A stretch of DNA of 64,000 nt from Acidimicrobiales bacterium (GCA_041394185.1 JAWKIQ010000003.1:806001-870000); one strand, 5' to 3'; shown: positions 42,190 to 51,027, counted from the stretch's first letter. Made by a program: numbers and translations. Notes: generated by a model from the sequence alone, not told the origin.

Positions 42190-42236
42190 ACGGTACCAGC
42201 GCGGGGTGCGAGGCCAGTGGCGACGGCCGCTAGCGT
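42190..42236. promoter_or_regulatory. Divergent leaderless promoters of the ClgR-like and queuosine-salvage genes
   Basis: Minus strand TACCGT (42190-42195) is 6 nt before the ATG at 42183; plus strand TAGCGT (42231-42236) is 6 nt before the ATG at 42243. The mirror arrangement leaves both messages without a 5' leader. Confidence 0.4.
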
Positions 42237-42242
42237 GCGTTC

Positions 42243-43211
42243 ATGCAGCATCACGACCTGGTTGATCTGACGGCCGGCCCGCCGCCGCCCGAGTGGGGTG
42301 TCACGGTGGACCTGGCGGCGTTGTCTCGCCTGGCCGATGCATGGTCGAACGACTCGTTCTCGATGCCGGACTTCAGCTACCCCGGCACGCCCGCGTCTCG
42401 TGACGAGAGTTGGTGGTTCGACTATGTGACGCTCGCCGTGTCGGTGTTGGCGTGCCTTTGGCCCCCGGCCGGCAACGAGGTTTGGCACTGCGAGATGGAC
42501 GGACAGTGGCTCGACGATGCCCCGGGGATCTTCTCGGTCTTCACCAAGGGGCTCGGGTCGGGTGGCTTGGACCTGGCGGCCATGTCGACGATGTCCGACG
42601 ATCACGGCGCCTCGCTGTTCGCCGGCACGGGAACCCTGCAGCTGATACCCGAGCGGGTTGACCTCCTGCGGCGTGTGTCCACCGTGCTGATAGAGCGCTG
42701 GGATGGCTCGGCGTTGAACCTGGTCGACGCCGCGGGCCGCGATGGCCACCGCATCGCCGACCTCCTGACCGACACTGTGCCCGGGTACCAAGACCGCCCG
42801 GTGACCGAGGTTGGTGTTCTGCCCTTCGACAAGCTGTCGCACTTGGCGGCCGCGGTGATGGCAGCGGGCGTGGGCTGGGACGCCGCAGGCTTCTCGGGGT
42901 ACGACGACTTCGCCGTGTACCCCGACTACATGCTGCCCCGCGTGTTTCGCCACTTCGGGGTGTTGGTCTATACCCCTGCGCTGGCCGCGGCCATCGACAG
43001 CCGCACCGAGATCGCAGCCGAGTCGGTCGAGGAACACGCCATCAGATGGGCCACGGTGTACGCAGGTGCGGCGCTCAAGCAGGCTCTGGCCCAACGCGGC
43101 AACGATGTGCCGGCTCCGGCCCTGGACTATCGGTTGTGGTCGGAGGCCGTCTTGGGTCCGCAAGCGGCCACCTTCGGCGAGCACCATCGCACCGTGACCA
43201 TGAGGTACTGA
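42243..43211 (+). CDS. Queuosine-salvage-type protein (DUF2419/QNG1-like)
   Basis: 322 residues. The central WWFDYVTLAVSVLACLWPP and the C-terminal block FAVYPDYMLPRVFRHFGVLVYTPALAAAID, here noted in parts (YPDYMLPR, GVLVYTP), then a Glu-rich EEHAIRWATVYA, follow the pattern of the DUF2419 family, whose studied members hydrolyse queuosine 5'-phosphate to free the queuine base. The role would be salvage of the tRNA base queuine. The assignment rests on remembered motif order and needs a profile search. Convergent with modC. Confidence 0.65.
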   Translation: MQHHDLVDLTAGPPPPEWGVTVDLAALSRLADAWSNDSFSMPDFSYPGTPASRDESWWFDYVTLAVSVLACLWPPAGNEVWHCEMDGQWLDDAPGIFSVFTKGLGSGGLDLAAMSTMSDDHGASLFAGTGTLQLIPERVDLLRRVSTVLIERWDGSALNLVDAAGRDGHRIADLLTDTVPGYQDRPVTEVGVLPFDKLSHLAAAVMAAGVGWDAAGFSGYDDFAVYPDYMLPRVFRHFGVLVYTPALAAAIDSRTEIAAESVEEHAIRWATVYAGAALKQALAQRGNDVPAPALDYRLWSEAVLGPQAATFGEHHRTVTMRY

Positions 43212-43226
43212 CCTTCGCCGGCGCGC

Positions 43227-44309
43227 TCAGGCGGGGTTGAGGTTGACCTCGGTTGCCTTCACCGATGCCCACACCGACGAACCCTGCCTGAGGCCCATCG
43301 ACGATGCCGCTCCCGGTGTTATGTCGACGCTGAGCCGCAGCGGGTCGCCGAGCATGATCCTGGTGATGTCGCCGAGCGGTTCGATGGTGGCGATCGAGGT
43401 TGGCCAGGCGTTGCGCGGACTGCCGTGAGGTTGCTGTGAATGCAGTGCAATGGCGTTTGGAGCGATGGTTATAAGCACTGCGCCGTCGGTCTGCGTGTCT
43501 GCGCTCTGCAGGCGCTGGTCGACACCTTCGATGGTCAACACGCCACCAGAGTTCACACCGTTCAACAGGTTCAGACCCGCCAGCGCGGCCACATAGGTCG
43601 TGGCAGGCCGCATTCTGATGTCGTCTGGAGTGCCGGTCTGGCTGATCCTGCCGCCTTCGATGACACATATCCGATCGGCGAGCAGGAACGCGTCGGTCGG
43701 GTCGTGGGTGATCAGCAATCGAGGCCCGCGATAGTGCTGAAGGTGCGATGCCAGGGTGCGGCGCAGGCTGGTGCGGGTGGCAATGTCCAGAGCTGCCAAT
43801 GGCTCGTCGAGCAGCAGCACCTCGGGATCGGCGGCAAGGGTTCTGGCCAGGGCGACCCTTTGGGCCTGGCCTCCCGACAGCTCCGACGGTCGACGAGAGG
43901 CCAAGTCGACCAGATCGAGCCGATCGAGCCATGTTTGTGCTGCGGCGCGAGCCTCGCCTCTGCCGAGGCCACGGCACTGTGGACCGAATGCGATGTTGTC
44001 TCGAACCGTCATGTGTTCGAACAGCAGGTACTGCTGAAACACCACTCCGACCCGGCGATGTTGGGGTTCGACGAAACACTGTTGAGACGGATCGTCCAGA
44101 ACCCGGCCCGCCAGCGTGATCTGCCCACGGTCTAGGGGCAGTAGGCCCGCCAGGACCTCGACAGTCGTCGACTTGCCCGAACCGTTGGGGCCTAGCAGAG
44201 CGACCGTGGTGCCGGGGTCGATGTCGAGTTCGACGTCGAGATTGAACGTTTCGCCTCGCCTCACCACGATGTGGGCGGCGAGACCCTCGTTGTCGGTGCG
44301 GCCGCTCAC
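43227..44309 (-). CDS. modC: Molybdate-type ABC transporter, ATP-binding protein
   Basis: 360 residues from the GTG at 44309, overlapping the modB stop as GTGA. Walker A GPNGSGKST, Q-loop VVFQQYLLFEH, signature LSGGQAQRVALARTL, Walker B LLLDEPLAALD and switch His THDPTDAF are all intact. The C-terminal 120 residues are a TOBE/MOP-like domain (SVWASVKATEVNLN), typical of ModC and CysA and used for oxyanion sensing. Pairs with the permease immediately upstream. Confidence 0.88.
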   Translation of the reverse strand: MSGRTDNEGLAAHIVVRRGETFNLDVELDIDPGTTVALLGPNGSGKSTTVEVLAGLLPLDRGQITLAGRVLDDPSQQCFVEPQHRRVGVVFQQYLLFEHMTVRDNIAFGPQCRGLGRGEARAAAQTWLDRLDLVDLASRRPSELSGGQAQRVALARTLAADPEVLLLDEPLAALDIATRTSLRRTLASHLQHYRGPRLLITHDPTDAFLLADRICVIEGGRISQTGTPDDIRMRPATTYVAALAGLNLLNGVNSGGVLTIEGVDQRLQSADTQTDGAVLITIAPNAIALHSQQPHGSPRNAWPTSIATIEPLGDITRIMLGDPLRLSVDITPGAASSMGLRQGSSVWASVKATEVNLNPA

Positions 44310-45133
44310 TGCCGCCCCCACCATCGATCGCGCAAGGCGACCAGAACCACCAGCGAAATCGCCACCAGCACCAGGCTCACGGCCACCGCCACGTCGCGGT
44401 CGCTCTCGAGAGCGACGAACACTGCCAGGGGCAGTGTCTGGGTTCGTCCCTGCAGATTTCCAGCGAAGGTGACGGTGGCCCCGAACTCGCCTAGTGCGCG
44501 GGCCCACACCAGCACCGCGCCGGCCTTCAGCGAGGGCGCGATCATCGGCAGGGTCACCCGCCGAAACACGGTCAACCGTGAGGCGCCGAGTGTTGCCGCC
44601 GCGCGTTCGTAGCCGGCGTCGACGCTGGACAACGCCCCCTCGACGGTGATGATCAGGAAAGGCATCGCCACGAACGTGTTGGCCAAAACGACGCCCCAGA
44701 TCGAGAACGGCAGCAGGAAGCCGGTGGCGTCGTTCAGCGGCTCGCCCACCAACCCGCGCCTGCCAAACGCGAACAGCAGGGCTGCACCGCCAACCACGGG
44801 AGGCAACACCATCGGCAGCGTCACAACGGCCCGCAGCACCGAACGACCCGGAAAATCGACCCGAGAAAGCACCCAGGCCAGGGGAACACCCAGCACCAGA
44901 GATATAGCCGTCGCCGCCACCGAGGTGAACAGCGACAAGCCGAGAGCATCGACGACGACGTCGGACCTGACGATCGACACCAGATCGCCCCAGGGAGTTC
45001 TGGCCGCGAGGCCCACCAGCGGCACGGCAAACAGCGCGGCGCCCACCATTGCCAGCATCAGCAACGGCCACGGTGGGTGTTGACGAACGCGGCGCTTGGC
45101 CGTGGGCGCCACATTGGGTGTCGGGTTCAGCAT
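44306..45133 (-). CDS. modB: Molybdate-type ABC transporter permease
   Basis: 275 residues from the ATG at 45133. About six membrane spans and the EAA loop contacting the ATPase (YERAAATLGASRLTVFRRVTLP) identify a ModB/CysT-type permease; LPMVLPPVVGGAALLFAFGR is close to ModB. No periplasmic binding protein gene (modA) is adjacent, so the substrate-binding component is encoded elsewhere, and sulfate or tungstate cannot be excluded. Confidence 0.87.
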   Translation of the reverse strand: MLNPTPNVAPTAKRRVRQHPPWPLLMLAMVGAALFAVPLVGLAARTPWGDLVSIVRSDVVVDALGLSLFTSVAATAISLVLGVPLAWVLSRVDFPGRSVLRAVVTLPMVLPPVVGGAALLFAFGRRGLVGEPLNDATGFLLPFSIWGVVLANTFVAMPFLIITVEGALSSVDAGYERAAATLGASRLTVFRRVTLPMIAPSLKAGAVLVWARALGEFGATVTFAGNLQGRTQTLPLAVFVALESDRDVAVAVSLVLVAISLVVLVALRDRWWGRQ

Positions 45134-45194
45134 CGCCGGTTCACCTGGGTTATGAGCCAGGGGCCGGACGATACCCGAACCCGGTGGCGGGCCG

Positions 45195-45974
45195 TCAGCC
45201 TCGTTGCGGTTTCCAGTAGCCCCGAACCGAAGTGCGCGTGCGCTCGACCCCCAGGGCATCGAACAGCCGCTTGCGGATCGCCTGCATCGCCGAAGCCTCA
45301 CCTGCCGCCCAGACGTGGACTCCCTCGTCGAGGTGAGCGACTGCGTCGACGACTTCGACCAGTCGACGGCCGGCAACAGCGCCGGGCTGTGTCACGTGCC
45401 AGCGAACATCGAACCCGAGGTCCAGCACGGCGCCAGGATCGATTACCTCGACGTGGGCCTCTACCGACAGGCCGGCCTGGGCGGCGAGACCGGCAAGTTG
45501 TCTCACTGCGGGTATCGCGGTCTCGTCGCCCAAGATCAGCAGGCTGCGGGCGGCATCGGGCAGCTCGTACCCACTTCCGGGCCCCGATATGGCCAGCGGG
45601 TCGCCCGGTTGGGCCGTCTCTGCCCATCCCGAAACCGCGCCACCGGGGTGGCGCACCACCCAGAACTCGATCAGGCCCGAATTGGCGTCGACCACGACGG
45701 GAGTAAACGTGCGCAGCAAGGGTCTTTCGCCGTCTGGCATGAGGAATTCGTTGCCGTTCCACTGTGGCAACACGAGCCGATCACCTGGCGCGGGGACCAA
45801 AACGCGGATGCTGGCCGCAGGCTCGGGGGTGGCAAAATCGCAAAGCTCGGATCCGCCGGCCACGACCCGCAGCATTCGAGGGCCGAGCTCTTCGACTTCG
45901 GCCACAGACGCGGTCCTGAACGGTGGCGGCTCACGTCGGGTCCGGATGGCCCCTCGCGCCCCTTGGTCTGGCAT
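45195..45974 (-). CDS. Siderophore-interacting protein (FAD/NAD(P)H ferric reductase family)
   Basis: 259 residues from the ATG at 45974, which has GGAGG 5 nt upstream. An FAD-binding barrel (LLRTFTPVVVDANSG, GPGSGYEL) is followed by the SIP C-terminal NAD(P)H domain (LLILGDETAIPAV, VHVWAAGEASAMQAIRKRLF, VRGYWKPQRG). SIP proteins reduce ferric siderophores in the cytoplasm to free the iron. Divergent from a winged-helix regulator gene, which may control it. Confidence 0.88.
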   Translation of the reverse strand: MPDQGARGAIRTRREPPPFRTASVAEVEELGPRMLRVVAGGSELCDFATPEPAASIRVLVPAPGDRLVLPQWNGNEFLMPDGERPLLRTFTPVVVDANSGLIEFWVVRHPGGAVSGWAETAQPGDPLAISGPGSGYELPDAARSLLILGDETAIPAVRQLAGLAAQAGLSVEAHVEVIDPGAVLDLGFDVRWHVTQPGAVAGRRLVEVVDAVAHLDEGVHVWAAGEASAMQAIRKRLFDALGVERTRTSVRGYWKPQRG

Positions 45975-46040
45975 CGCTACCTCCGCTCGATTGCATCGAA
46001 GTCGAACGGATACATCATGCCCGAAAAGCACCCTAGAACA

Positions 46041-46062
46041 TACGTAATCGGATACGTATAAT
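46041..46062 (+). promoter_or_regulatory. Promoter with twin TACGTA sites ahead of the winged-helix regulator
   Basis: TATAAT (46057-46062), a perfect -10, ends 6 nt before the ATG at 46069, so the transcript should be leaderless. Two ATACGTA copies (46040-46046 and 46052-46058) are spaced 12 bp apart and the second overlaps the -10, an arrangement suited to autorepression. Confidence 0.6.
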
Positions 46063-46068
46063 GGCGTG

Positions 46069-46377
46069 ATGGACTTGATGGAGCCAGAACCCGATCTTCC
46101 GTCGTGGACTTTCCTCACCAACTACGCCCACGTGTTGATCGCGATCGACCGCAATCCCGAGCTTCGTCAACGCGACATTGCGCACGCCGTCGGACTCACC
46201 GTCGGAGCGGTGCAAAAGATAATCAACGAACTGGAGCGGGGTGGGTATCTGTCGCACGAAAAAGTCGGCAGGCGCAACCGCTACCAGATCAATCCCGACC
46301 TTCCCCTGAGACACCCGCTCGAGAACACCCACAACGTGGGCGAACTGCTCGAGAGCCTGGCCGACAGCGGTAGCTGA
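46069..46377 (+). CDS. Small winged-helix transcriptional regulator
   Basis: 102 residues from the ATG at 46069 (a GTG directly upstream would add one residue). A winged helix-turn-helix occupies about 18-80: FLTNYAHVLIAIDRNPELRQ, then RDIAHAVGLTVGAVQKIINE with the recognition helix, and the wing GYLSHEKVGRRNRYQI. No sensor domain. Divergent from the siderophore-interacting protein gene with a 94-bp gap holding the TACGTA repeats, so it probably regulates itself and perhaps that gene. Confidence 0.8.
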   Translation: MDLMEPEPDLPSWTFLTNYAHVLIAIDRNPELRQRDIAHAVGLTVGAVQKIINELERGGYLSHEKVGRRNRYQINPDLPLRHPLENTHNVGELLESLADSGS

Positions 46378-46398
46378 CCCGGGCAGGCGATTGCCCGG

Positions 46399-47076
46399 CT
46401 AGCTACGAAGCACTCCGTCGGTGATGTGGACCGTGCGGTCGCAATAGTCGGTGATGCGCTCGTCGTGGGTCACGACGATGGCCGCCGTCTTTCGCGACTT
46501 CATCTCGGTGCGAATGAGTTCCATGACCTGGGCGCCGAGTTCGGTGTCGAGAGCCGAGGTGGGTTCGTCGAACAGCACCAGCCGCGGTTCGTTCATGAGG
46601 GCGCGACCTATGGCCACCCGCTGCTTTTGGCCGCCCGAGAGTTGCGACGGCAGGTTCTTGGCCCGATCGGAAAGGCCGAGTTCTTCGAGCAGGCGGTCGG
46701 CGCGATCGCGTGCCGGCTTGCCTTGGCGGCGGCCCATCTCGTCCACCACCAGCAGATTCTCTCGAGCGTTCAGGAACGGCACGAGGTTGACCGACTGGAA
46801 TACAAAGCCGACCTGGCTCTGTCGAAACCGCGTGAGCTCGGAGTCTGAGTAGTCGGTGATCTCTTCGCCGCCGACCCTCACAGACCCCTCGGTGGTCGAC
46901 AAGATGCCGCCGGCGATCGAGCAGAGAGTGGTCTTGCCCGAGCCCGACGGCCCGACCAGCGCAACGATCTCGTCCTCGCCCAGCGTCAGCGTGGCGTGAT
47001 CGAGCGCCACGACCTCGTCGTCGCCCACTTGGTAGACCTTGCGGACGTCTGACATCTGGAGTGCGGGTTCGGTCAT
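46399..47076 (-). CDS. ABC transporter ATP-binding protein, MacB/LolD type
   Basis: 225 residues from the ATG at 47076. Walker A GPSGSGKTT, Q-loop VGFVFQSVNLVPFL, signature LSGGQKQRVAIGRAL, Walker B LVLFDEPTSALD, switch His VTHDER. This mechanotransmission subgroup works with FtsX-type permeases to move lipoproteins, peptides or drugs across the envelope. It begins one base past the second permease stop, completing a three-gene operon. Confidence 0.9.
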   Translation of the reverse strand: MTEPALQMSDVRKVYQVGDDEVVALDHATLTLGEDEIVALVGPSGSGKTTLCSIAGGILSTTEGSVRVGGEEITDYSDSELTRFRQSQVGFVFQSVNLVPFLNARENLLVVDEMGRRQGKPARDRADRLLEELGLSDRAKNLPSQLSGGQKQRVAIGRALMNEPRLVLFDEPTSALDTELGAQVMELIRTEMKSRKTAAIVVTHDERITDYCDRTVHITDGVLRS

Positions 47077-47077
47077 T

Positions 47078-48181
47078 TCAACTCCCGAGGGCCGAAGCCG
47101 GGTCGATACGAAGAACGCGGCGCAGCGAGAACGCACAGCCCGCCACCGCCGCAACCAACAGCAACAAGACGCTCGACGCAATGCGTCCGGGTGAGATGTA
47201 CAGGGGTATGGATCCCGGGCCGATCAAGAGGTCGAGCACCACTGCCAACACGCCGGCGATCGCCGAAGCCACCGCAGTCACCACCACGGCCTGCAGTACG
47301 AGCCCTGCGAAGATGCTTCGAGAGCGGGCGCCGATGGCCTTGAGCACTCCGTACAGCCCCGTTCGTTCGACGGTGATGAGGGCGAAGAACAACGCAATGA
47401 CCACAAGCGCGATCACCACGGTGACCCCGAGGATCTGGTTGAAGGTGCTCTGCTGCTCGGTAACGCCGGGAATCTCGTTGATTGCGTCCTGGACACTCAG
47501 CGCATAGGCGCTGCCAGCCAGCGCAGAGTCGATCTGGTCGATCAGTTCGGCTGCGTCGACGCTCGACCTCACAGCCAGGGCCTGCACGGTGCCTTCGGCC
47601 AGTCGCGCACCGGGCCGGTTCTGGGCCAGTACCTCCTGCCAGGTGGAGATGTTGGCCCACAGGCCGCCTTGACCGTTGTAGGCCGTGTCGTCGACCCAAC
47701 CCACCACCTTGATGGGTGTGCGGGCCGGGCCCACCAACAACTCGTCGCCCAGTTCGACCCCATCGGCCGAGAGAACCTCGTCGGCGTAGGCCTCGCCGTC
47801 GCCCGGCGGTGCCGGCAGCGACCCGGTGGGGAGCTCGTAGCCCCACAGAGCGACGCTGGCCAGGTCGCGAGGGCCATTGCCGGGAACGCGGGCGCCCAGA
47901 AGCGATACCCCGAGGCCCCCGACCTCTTCGACACCGTCGAGCTGTTCGATCTGGATGCGCGTCTGTGCATCGACGCGACTCCGCAGGAACGACGCCTGCG
48001 AAGACTCCGAGAACACGATGGCCTCGGCATCCTGTGCTCGAAGGGCCCCGGTCGACAGCCGGATCAGGCCGTCGAGCAGGCCGCCCAGGAACATCAGCAA
48101 CAAGGCGATGAGGGCCAAGATCGCTGTTGCCGAGACGAAGCGGCTCGGCTGGCGCAGCAGTTCCTTCCACGCGATCTTCAT
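47078..48181 (-). CDS. FtsX/MacB-type ABC permease (second)
   Basis: 367 residues from the ATG at 48181. An N-terminal span (about 15-38), a large extracytoplasmic MacB periplasmic-core-like domain, then three C-terminal spans with the conserved FtsX loop RTGLYGVLKAIGARSRSIF. The open frame upstream of the start lies within the other permease gene and is not used. ATGA overlap with the first permease and a one-base gap to the ATPase show tight coupling. Confidence 0.87.
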   Translation of the reverse strand: MKIAWKELLRQPSRFVSATAILALIALLLMFLGGLLDGLIRLSTGALRAQDAEAIVFSESSQASFLRSRVDAQTRIQIEQLDGVEEVGGLGVSLLGARVPGNGPRDLASVALWGYELPTGSLPAPPGDGEAYADEVLSADGVELGDELLVGPARTPIKVVGWVDDTAYNGQGGLWANISTWQEVLAQNRPGARLAEGTVQALAVRSSVDAAELIDQIDSALAGSAYALSVQDAINEIPGVTEQQSTFNQILGVTVVIALVVIALFFALITVERTGLYGVLKAIGARSRSIFAGLVLQAVVVTAVASAIAGVLAVVLDLLIGPGSIPLYISPGRIASSVLLLLVAAVAGCAFSLRRVLRIDPASALGS

Positions 48182-49299
48182 CGGTTGGCACCTCCGGTGG
48201 TCGCCTCGATGGGATCGATGGCCAGAACCCGCCTCGCCGACAGCAGCGAGCTGCCCAAGCCCAGCACTAGGAGCAAGACACCCCAGAAGACCACGGCCGG
48301 GGTTTCGAAGCGCAGCGCAATACCGCCCAGCCGTTGCTGAGAAAGGGGCGTGTACATCAGCACTCCCAGGGCGAAACCGGCCGCAACGATGATCACAGCC
48401 TGGGTCAACAGGGCTGAAACCAGTCGCTTGCCCGGCGCCCCGATGGCGCGCAGCAGGGTCAGGCTCGGCGACTTCTGAAGCGTGACGATGAGGAAGAACA
48501 AACCGACGATGCACGGGATGACCAGGCCGTACAGCAGGAAGATCACGGCGAATGACTGCCGAACCTGAGCCACGCCGGGCGTTTGGTCGGCGGCATCGTT
48601 CTTGGTGAGCGCGTCGAGGTCGTCCGACAGCGCGTTGACCTGCTCGACGAGTCCGTCGGCATCCAGACCACCGCGCGGTGCCATCGCCAACACGTTGGGC
48701 AAGGGCTCACCCGCGTCTGGGTTGGCCGACTGGACCGACTGAACGTAGGTGTCGTACAGAACGAACAAGGTCGGTCCGGCGTTGAGCTGCGAGTCTCGCG
48801 CCAGACCCACAACGGTCAGTTCGAGGCCGCCAGGTTCGACGAGCACCGTGTCTCCGAGGTCGAACCCCAAGTCGGCATCGGCCTCGCTGGCTACGGCCTC
48901 TCCGCCCGACTGGGCCAGACGCCCCTCGACGATGTTGTCTGGCGCACCCAATGACGCGTCCTCGAAACCCCAGATGGTGGTTTCAGACAGCGAGCCGTCG
49001 CCTGCGGTGACGCTGAAGGTTCCCTGACCGATGCGGCCGATGGACGCAACATCGGACAATCCGCCGACCTGCTGCTCGAGGTCTGGTGTGATGACGCTGC
49101 CCTGCACGACCCGCTGACCGTCGACGGTGTAGACGAGAACCGGCGCCGACTGGTTTCGAATGGCGCCGACGAACGAGGTGAGCAAGCCGTTCTGCAACGA
49201 CTGCTGGAACAAGATCAAGAAAACCAGGAGACCGATCGCGGCGATCAACAGGCCAAAGCGGGCCTTGGCACGCGTCATCTCCTTCAAGGCCAAGAACAT
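48178..49299 (-). CDS. FtsX/MacB-type ABC permease (first)
   Basis: 373 residues. N-terminal span (about 16-36), extracytoplasmic domain of about 220 residues, three C-terminal spans and the cytoplasmic loop SPSLTLLRAIGAPGKRLVSA. Same architecture as the next gene, so the transporter is likely a heterodimer with one ATPase. The exported substrate is unknown. Divergent from the glutamate-synthase-like gene at 49377. Confidence 0.87.
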   Translation of the reverse strand: MFLALKEMTRAKARFGLLIAAIGLLVFLILFQQSLQNGLLTSFVGAIRNQSAPVLVYTVDGQRVVQGSVITPDLEQQVGGLSDVASIGRIGQGTFSVTAGDGSLSETTIWGFEDASLGAPDNIVEGRLAQSGGEAVASEADADLGFDLGDTVLVEPGGLELTVVGLARDSQLNAGPTLFVLYDTYVQSVQSANPDAGEPLPNVLAMAPRGGLDADGLVEQVNALSDDLDALTKNDAADQTPGVAQVRQSFAVIFLLYGLVIPCIVGLFFLIVTLQKSPSLTLLRAIGAPGKRLVSALLTQAVIIVAAGFALGVLMYTPLSQQRLGGIALRFETPAVVFWGVLLLVLGLGSSLLSARRVLAIDPIEATTGGANR

Positions 49300-49376
49300 C
49301 GATCGATCATCTCCTGTTCGGGCCCAGTCAACGTCGGGCGGTCGTAACTAATTCCCGTCCATGCCAGGATCTTGTG

Positions 49377-50984
49377 ATGCAACCGCTGCGAATCATCGAA
49401 CTCGAGAATCTGGCCGATCGAGACCCTGCCGGCGCTCTCGTCGCAAACGTCGATCTGGTCATCGTCCGCTACGACGACGAGGTCTCGGTGATGTACGGAC
49501 GCTGCCTGCACCGCGGAGCCCTGATGTGCGACGGCAAGGTCGTCGGCAACGATCTTCTGTGCGGACTTCATGGCTGGGACTATTGCTATCGCACGGGTAT
49601 CAGCTCGTACGACAACTCCGAACGGCTGCACAAGTTCGGGTCTTGGATCGAAGACGGTGGCGTGTTCGTCGACGAGGACGAGATCGCCGAGTGGGAGCGC
49701 CAGAACCCCCAGCCCTACGATCGGGATGCCTACCTGGGTCGTTATGCCGACCCCCATGGCACCCCGGACGAGCCCCACGTCGGTTCGATCCAATCGTTGG
49801 CGAGAGGTGGGCTCGAGCGCACCGGCCACCACGGCCCCGTCGCAGCGATGGGCGTGCCACACTCGAAGCTGCCGGCATGGGACGACATTCAGTTCGTCAC
49901 CGCACAGCTGGCAAGACGACCTCTGCAGGACGACCATCACGTCGAATCGACGGTGAACATCGGGCCCAGAGCCCAGAAGCCGCTGCGCCTCGACATACCG
50001 ATCTTCGTCTCCGACATGAGCTTCGGCGCGCTGTCGGCGGAGGCCAAGGTCGCTCTGGCTACCGGCGCGGAGCGAGCGGGTACGGGCATCTGTTCTGGCG
50101 AGGGTGGCATGCTGCCCGACGAACAACAGGCGTGCTCGAGGTACTTCTACGAACTGGCGTCCGGCAAGTTCGGATGGGACATCGCGAAGACGCGTGAGGT
50201 TCAGGCCTTTCACTTCAAGTTCGGCCAGGGGGCCAAGACGGGCACGGGCGGTCATCTGCCCGGAATAAAGGTGAAGGGACGCATCGCCGAGGTGCGAGGG
50301 CTCGAACCCGGAACTCCCGCCGTGTCGCCCGCGACCTTCACCGACATCGAAACGCTGGACGACTTCAGGCGCATAGCGGATGAGGTTCGGGCCGCATCGG
50401 GCGGGATACCCATCGGCGCCAAGCTGTCGGCGCAGCACATCGAAGCCGACATCGACGCTGCCCTGGCCATAGGCGTCGACTACATCATCCTCGACGGGAG
50501 GGGTGGTGGAACCGGGGCCGCACCGCTGCTGTTCAGAGACAACATCTCTGTGCCGACCATTCCGGCGCTGGCCCGCGCCCGCCGGCACCTCGACGCATCG
50601 GCCCCCGACGTCACGTTGGTCATCACGGGCGGGCTACGAACCGCCGCCGACTTCGCCAAGGCGCTGGCGCTGGGCGCCGACGCCATTGCAGTGTCCAACG
50701 CGGCCATGCAGGCCATCGGTTGCCTGGGCATGCGGGCGTGTCACACCGACAACTGCCCGGTGGGAATCGCCACCCAACAAGAACACCTGAGGGCACGTCT
50801 CGATGTCGAACAATCGGCAGCGCAGCTAGCCAGTTTCTTGACCTCGTCGGTCGAGCTGATGAAGGTGCTGGCCCGCGCTTGCGGCCACGACAGCCTCAGC
50901 GACTTCGAAGCGAGCGACCTGACGACCTTCGACCGCGACATGCACTTCCTGACTGGCATCGCCTTCGGTGGGGTCGGGATCTGA
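49377..50984 (+). CDS. Rieske domain fused to FMN-dependent glutamate synthase-like domain
   Basis: 535 residues from the ATG at 49377 (the GTG before it is possible). Residues 1-105 are a Rieske domain with C43-x-H45 (RCLHRG) and C62-x2-H65 (CGLHGWDY). From about 160 the protein is the glutamate synthase FMN/TIM-barrel domain (FVSDMSFGALSAEAKVALA, GEGGMLPDEQ, FGQGAKTGTGGHLPG) with the [3Fe-4S] cysteines in CLGMRACHTDNCP. There is no glutaminase domain. The fusion suggests electrons arrive through the Rieske cluster; the amination substrate may differ from 2-oxoglutarate. Confidence 0.85.
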   Translation: MQPLRIIELENLADRDPAGALVANVDLVIVRYDDEVSVMYGRCLHRGALMCDGKVVGNDLLCGLHGWDYCYRTGISSYDNSERLHKFGSWIEDGGVFVDEDEIAEWERQNPQPYDRDAYLGRYADPHGTPDEPHVGSIQSLARGGLERTGHHGPVAAMGVPHSKLPAWDDIQFVTAQLARRPLQDDHHVESTVNIGPRAQKPLRLDIPIFVSDMSFGALSAEAKVALATGAERAGTGICSGEGGMLPDEQQACSRYFYELASGKFGWDIAKTREVQAFHFKFGQGAKTGTGGHLPGIKVKGRIAEVRGLEPGTPAVSPATFTDIETLDDFRRIADEVRAASGGIPIGAKLSAQHIEADIDAALAIGVDYIILDGRGGGTGAAPLLFRDNISVPTIPALARARRHLDASAPDVTLVITGGLRTAADFAKALALGADAIAVSNAAMQAIGCLGMRACHTDNCPVGIATQQEHLRARLDVEQSAAQLASFLTSSVELMKVLARACGHDSLSDFEASDLTTFDRDMHFLTGIAFGGVGI

Positions 50985-51027
50985 GACGATCGGGAAGGCA
51001 CGACCGGCCTAGGTTGTTTCTAGATCC

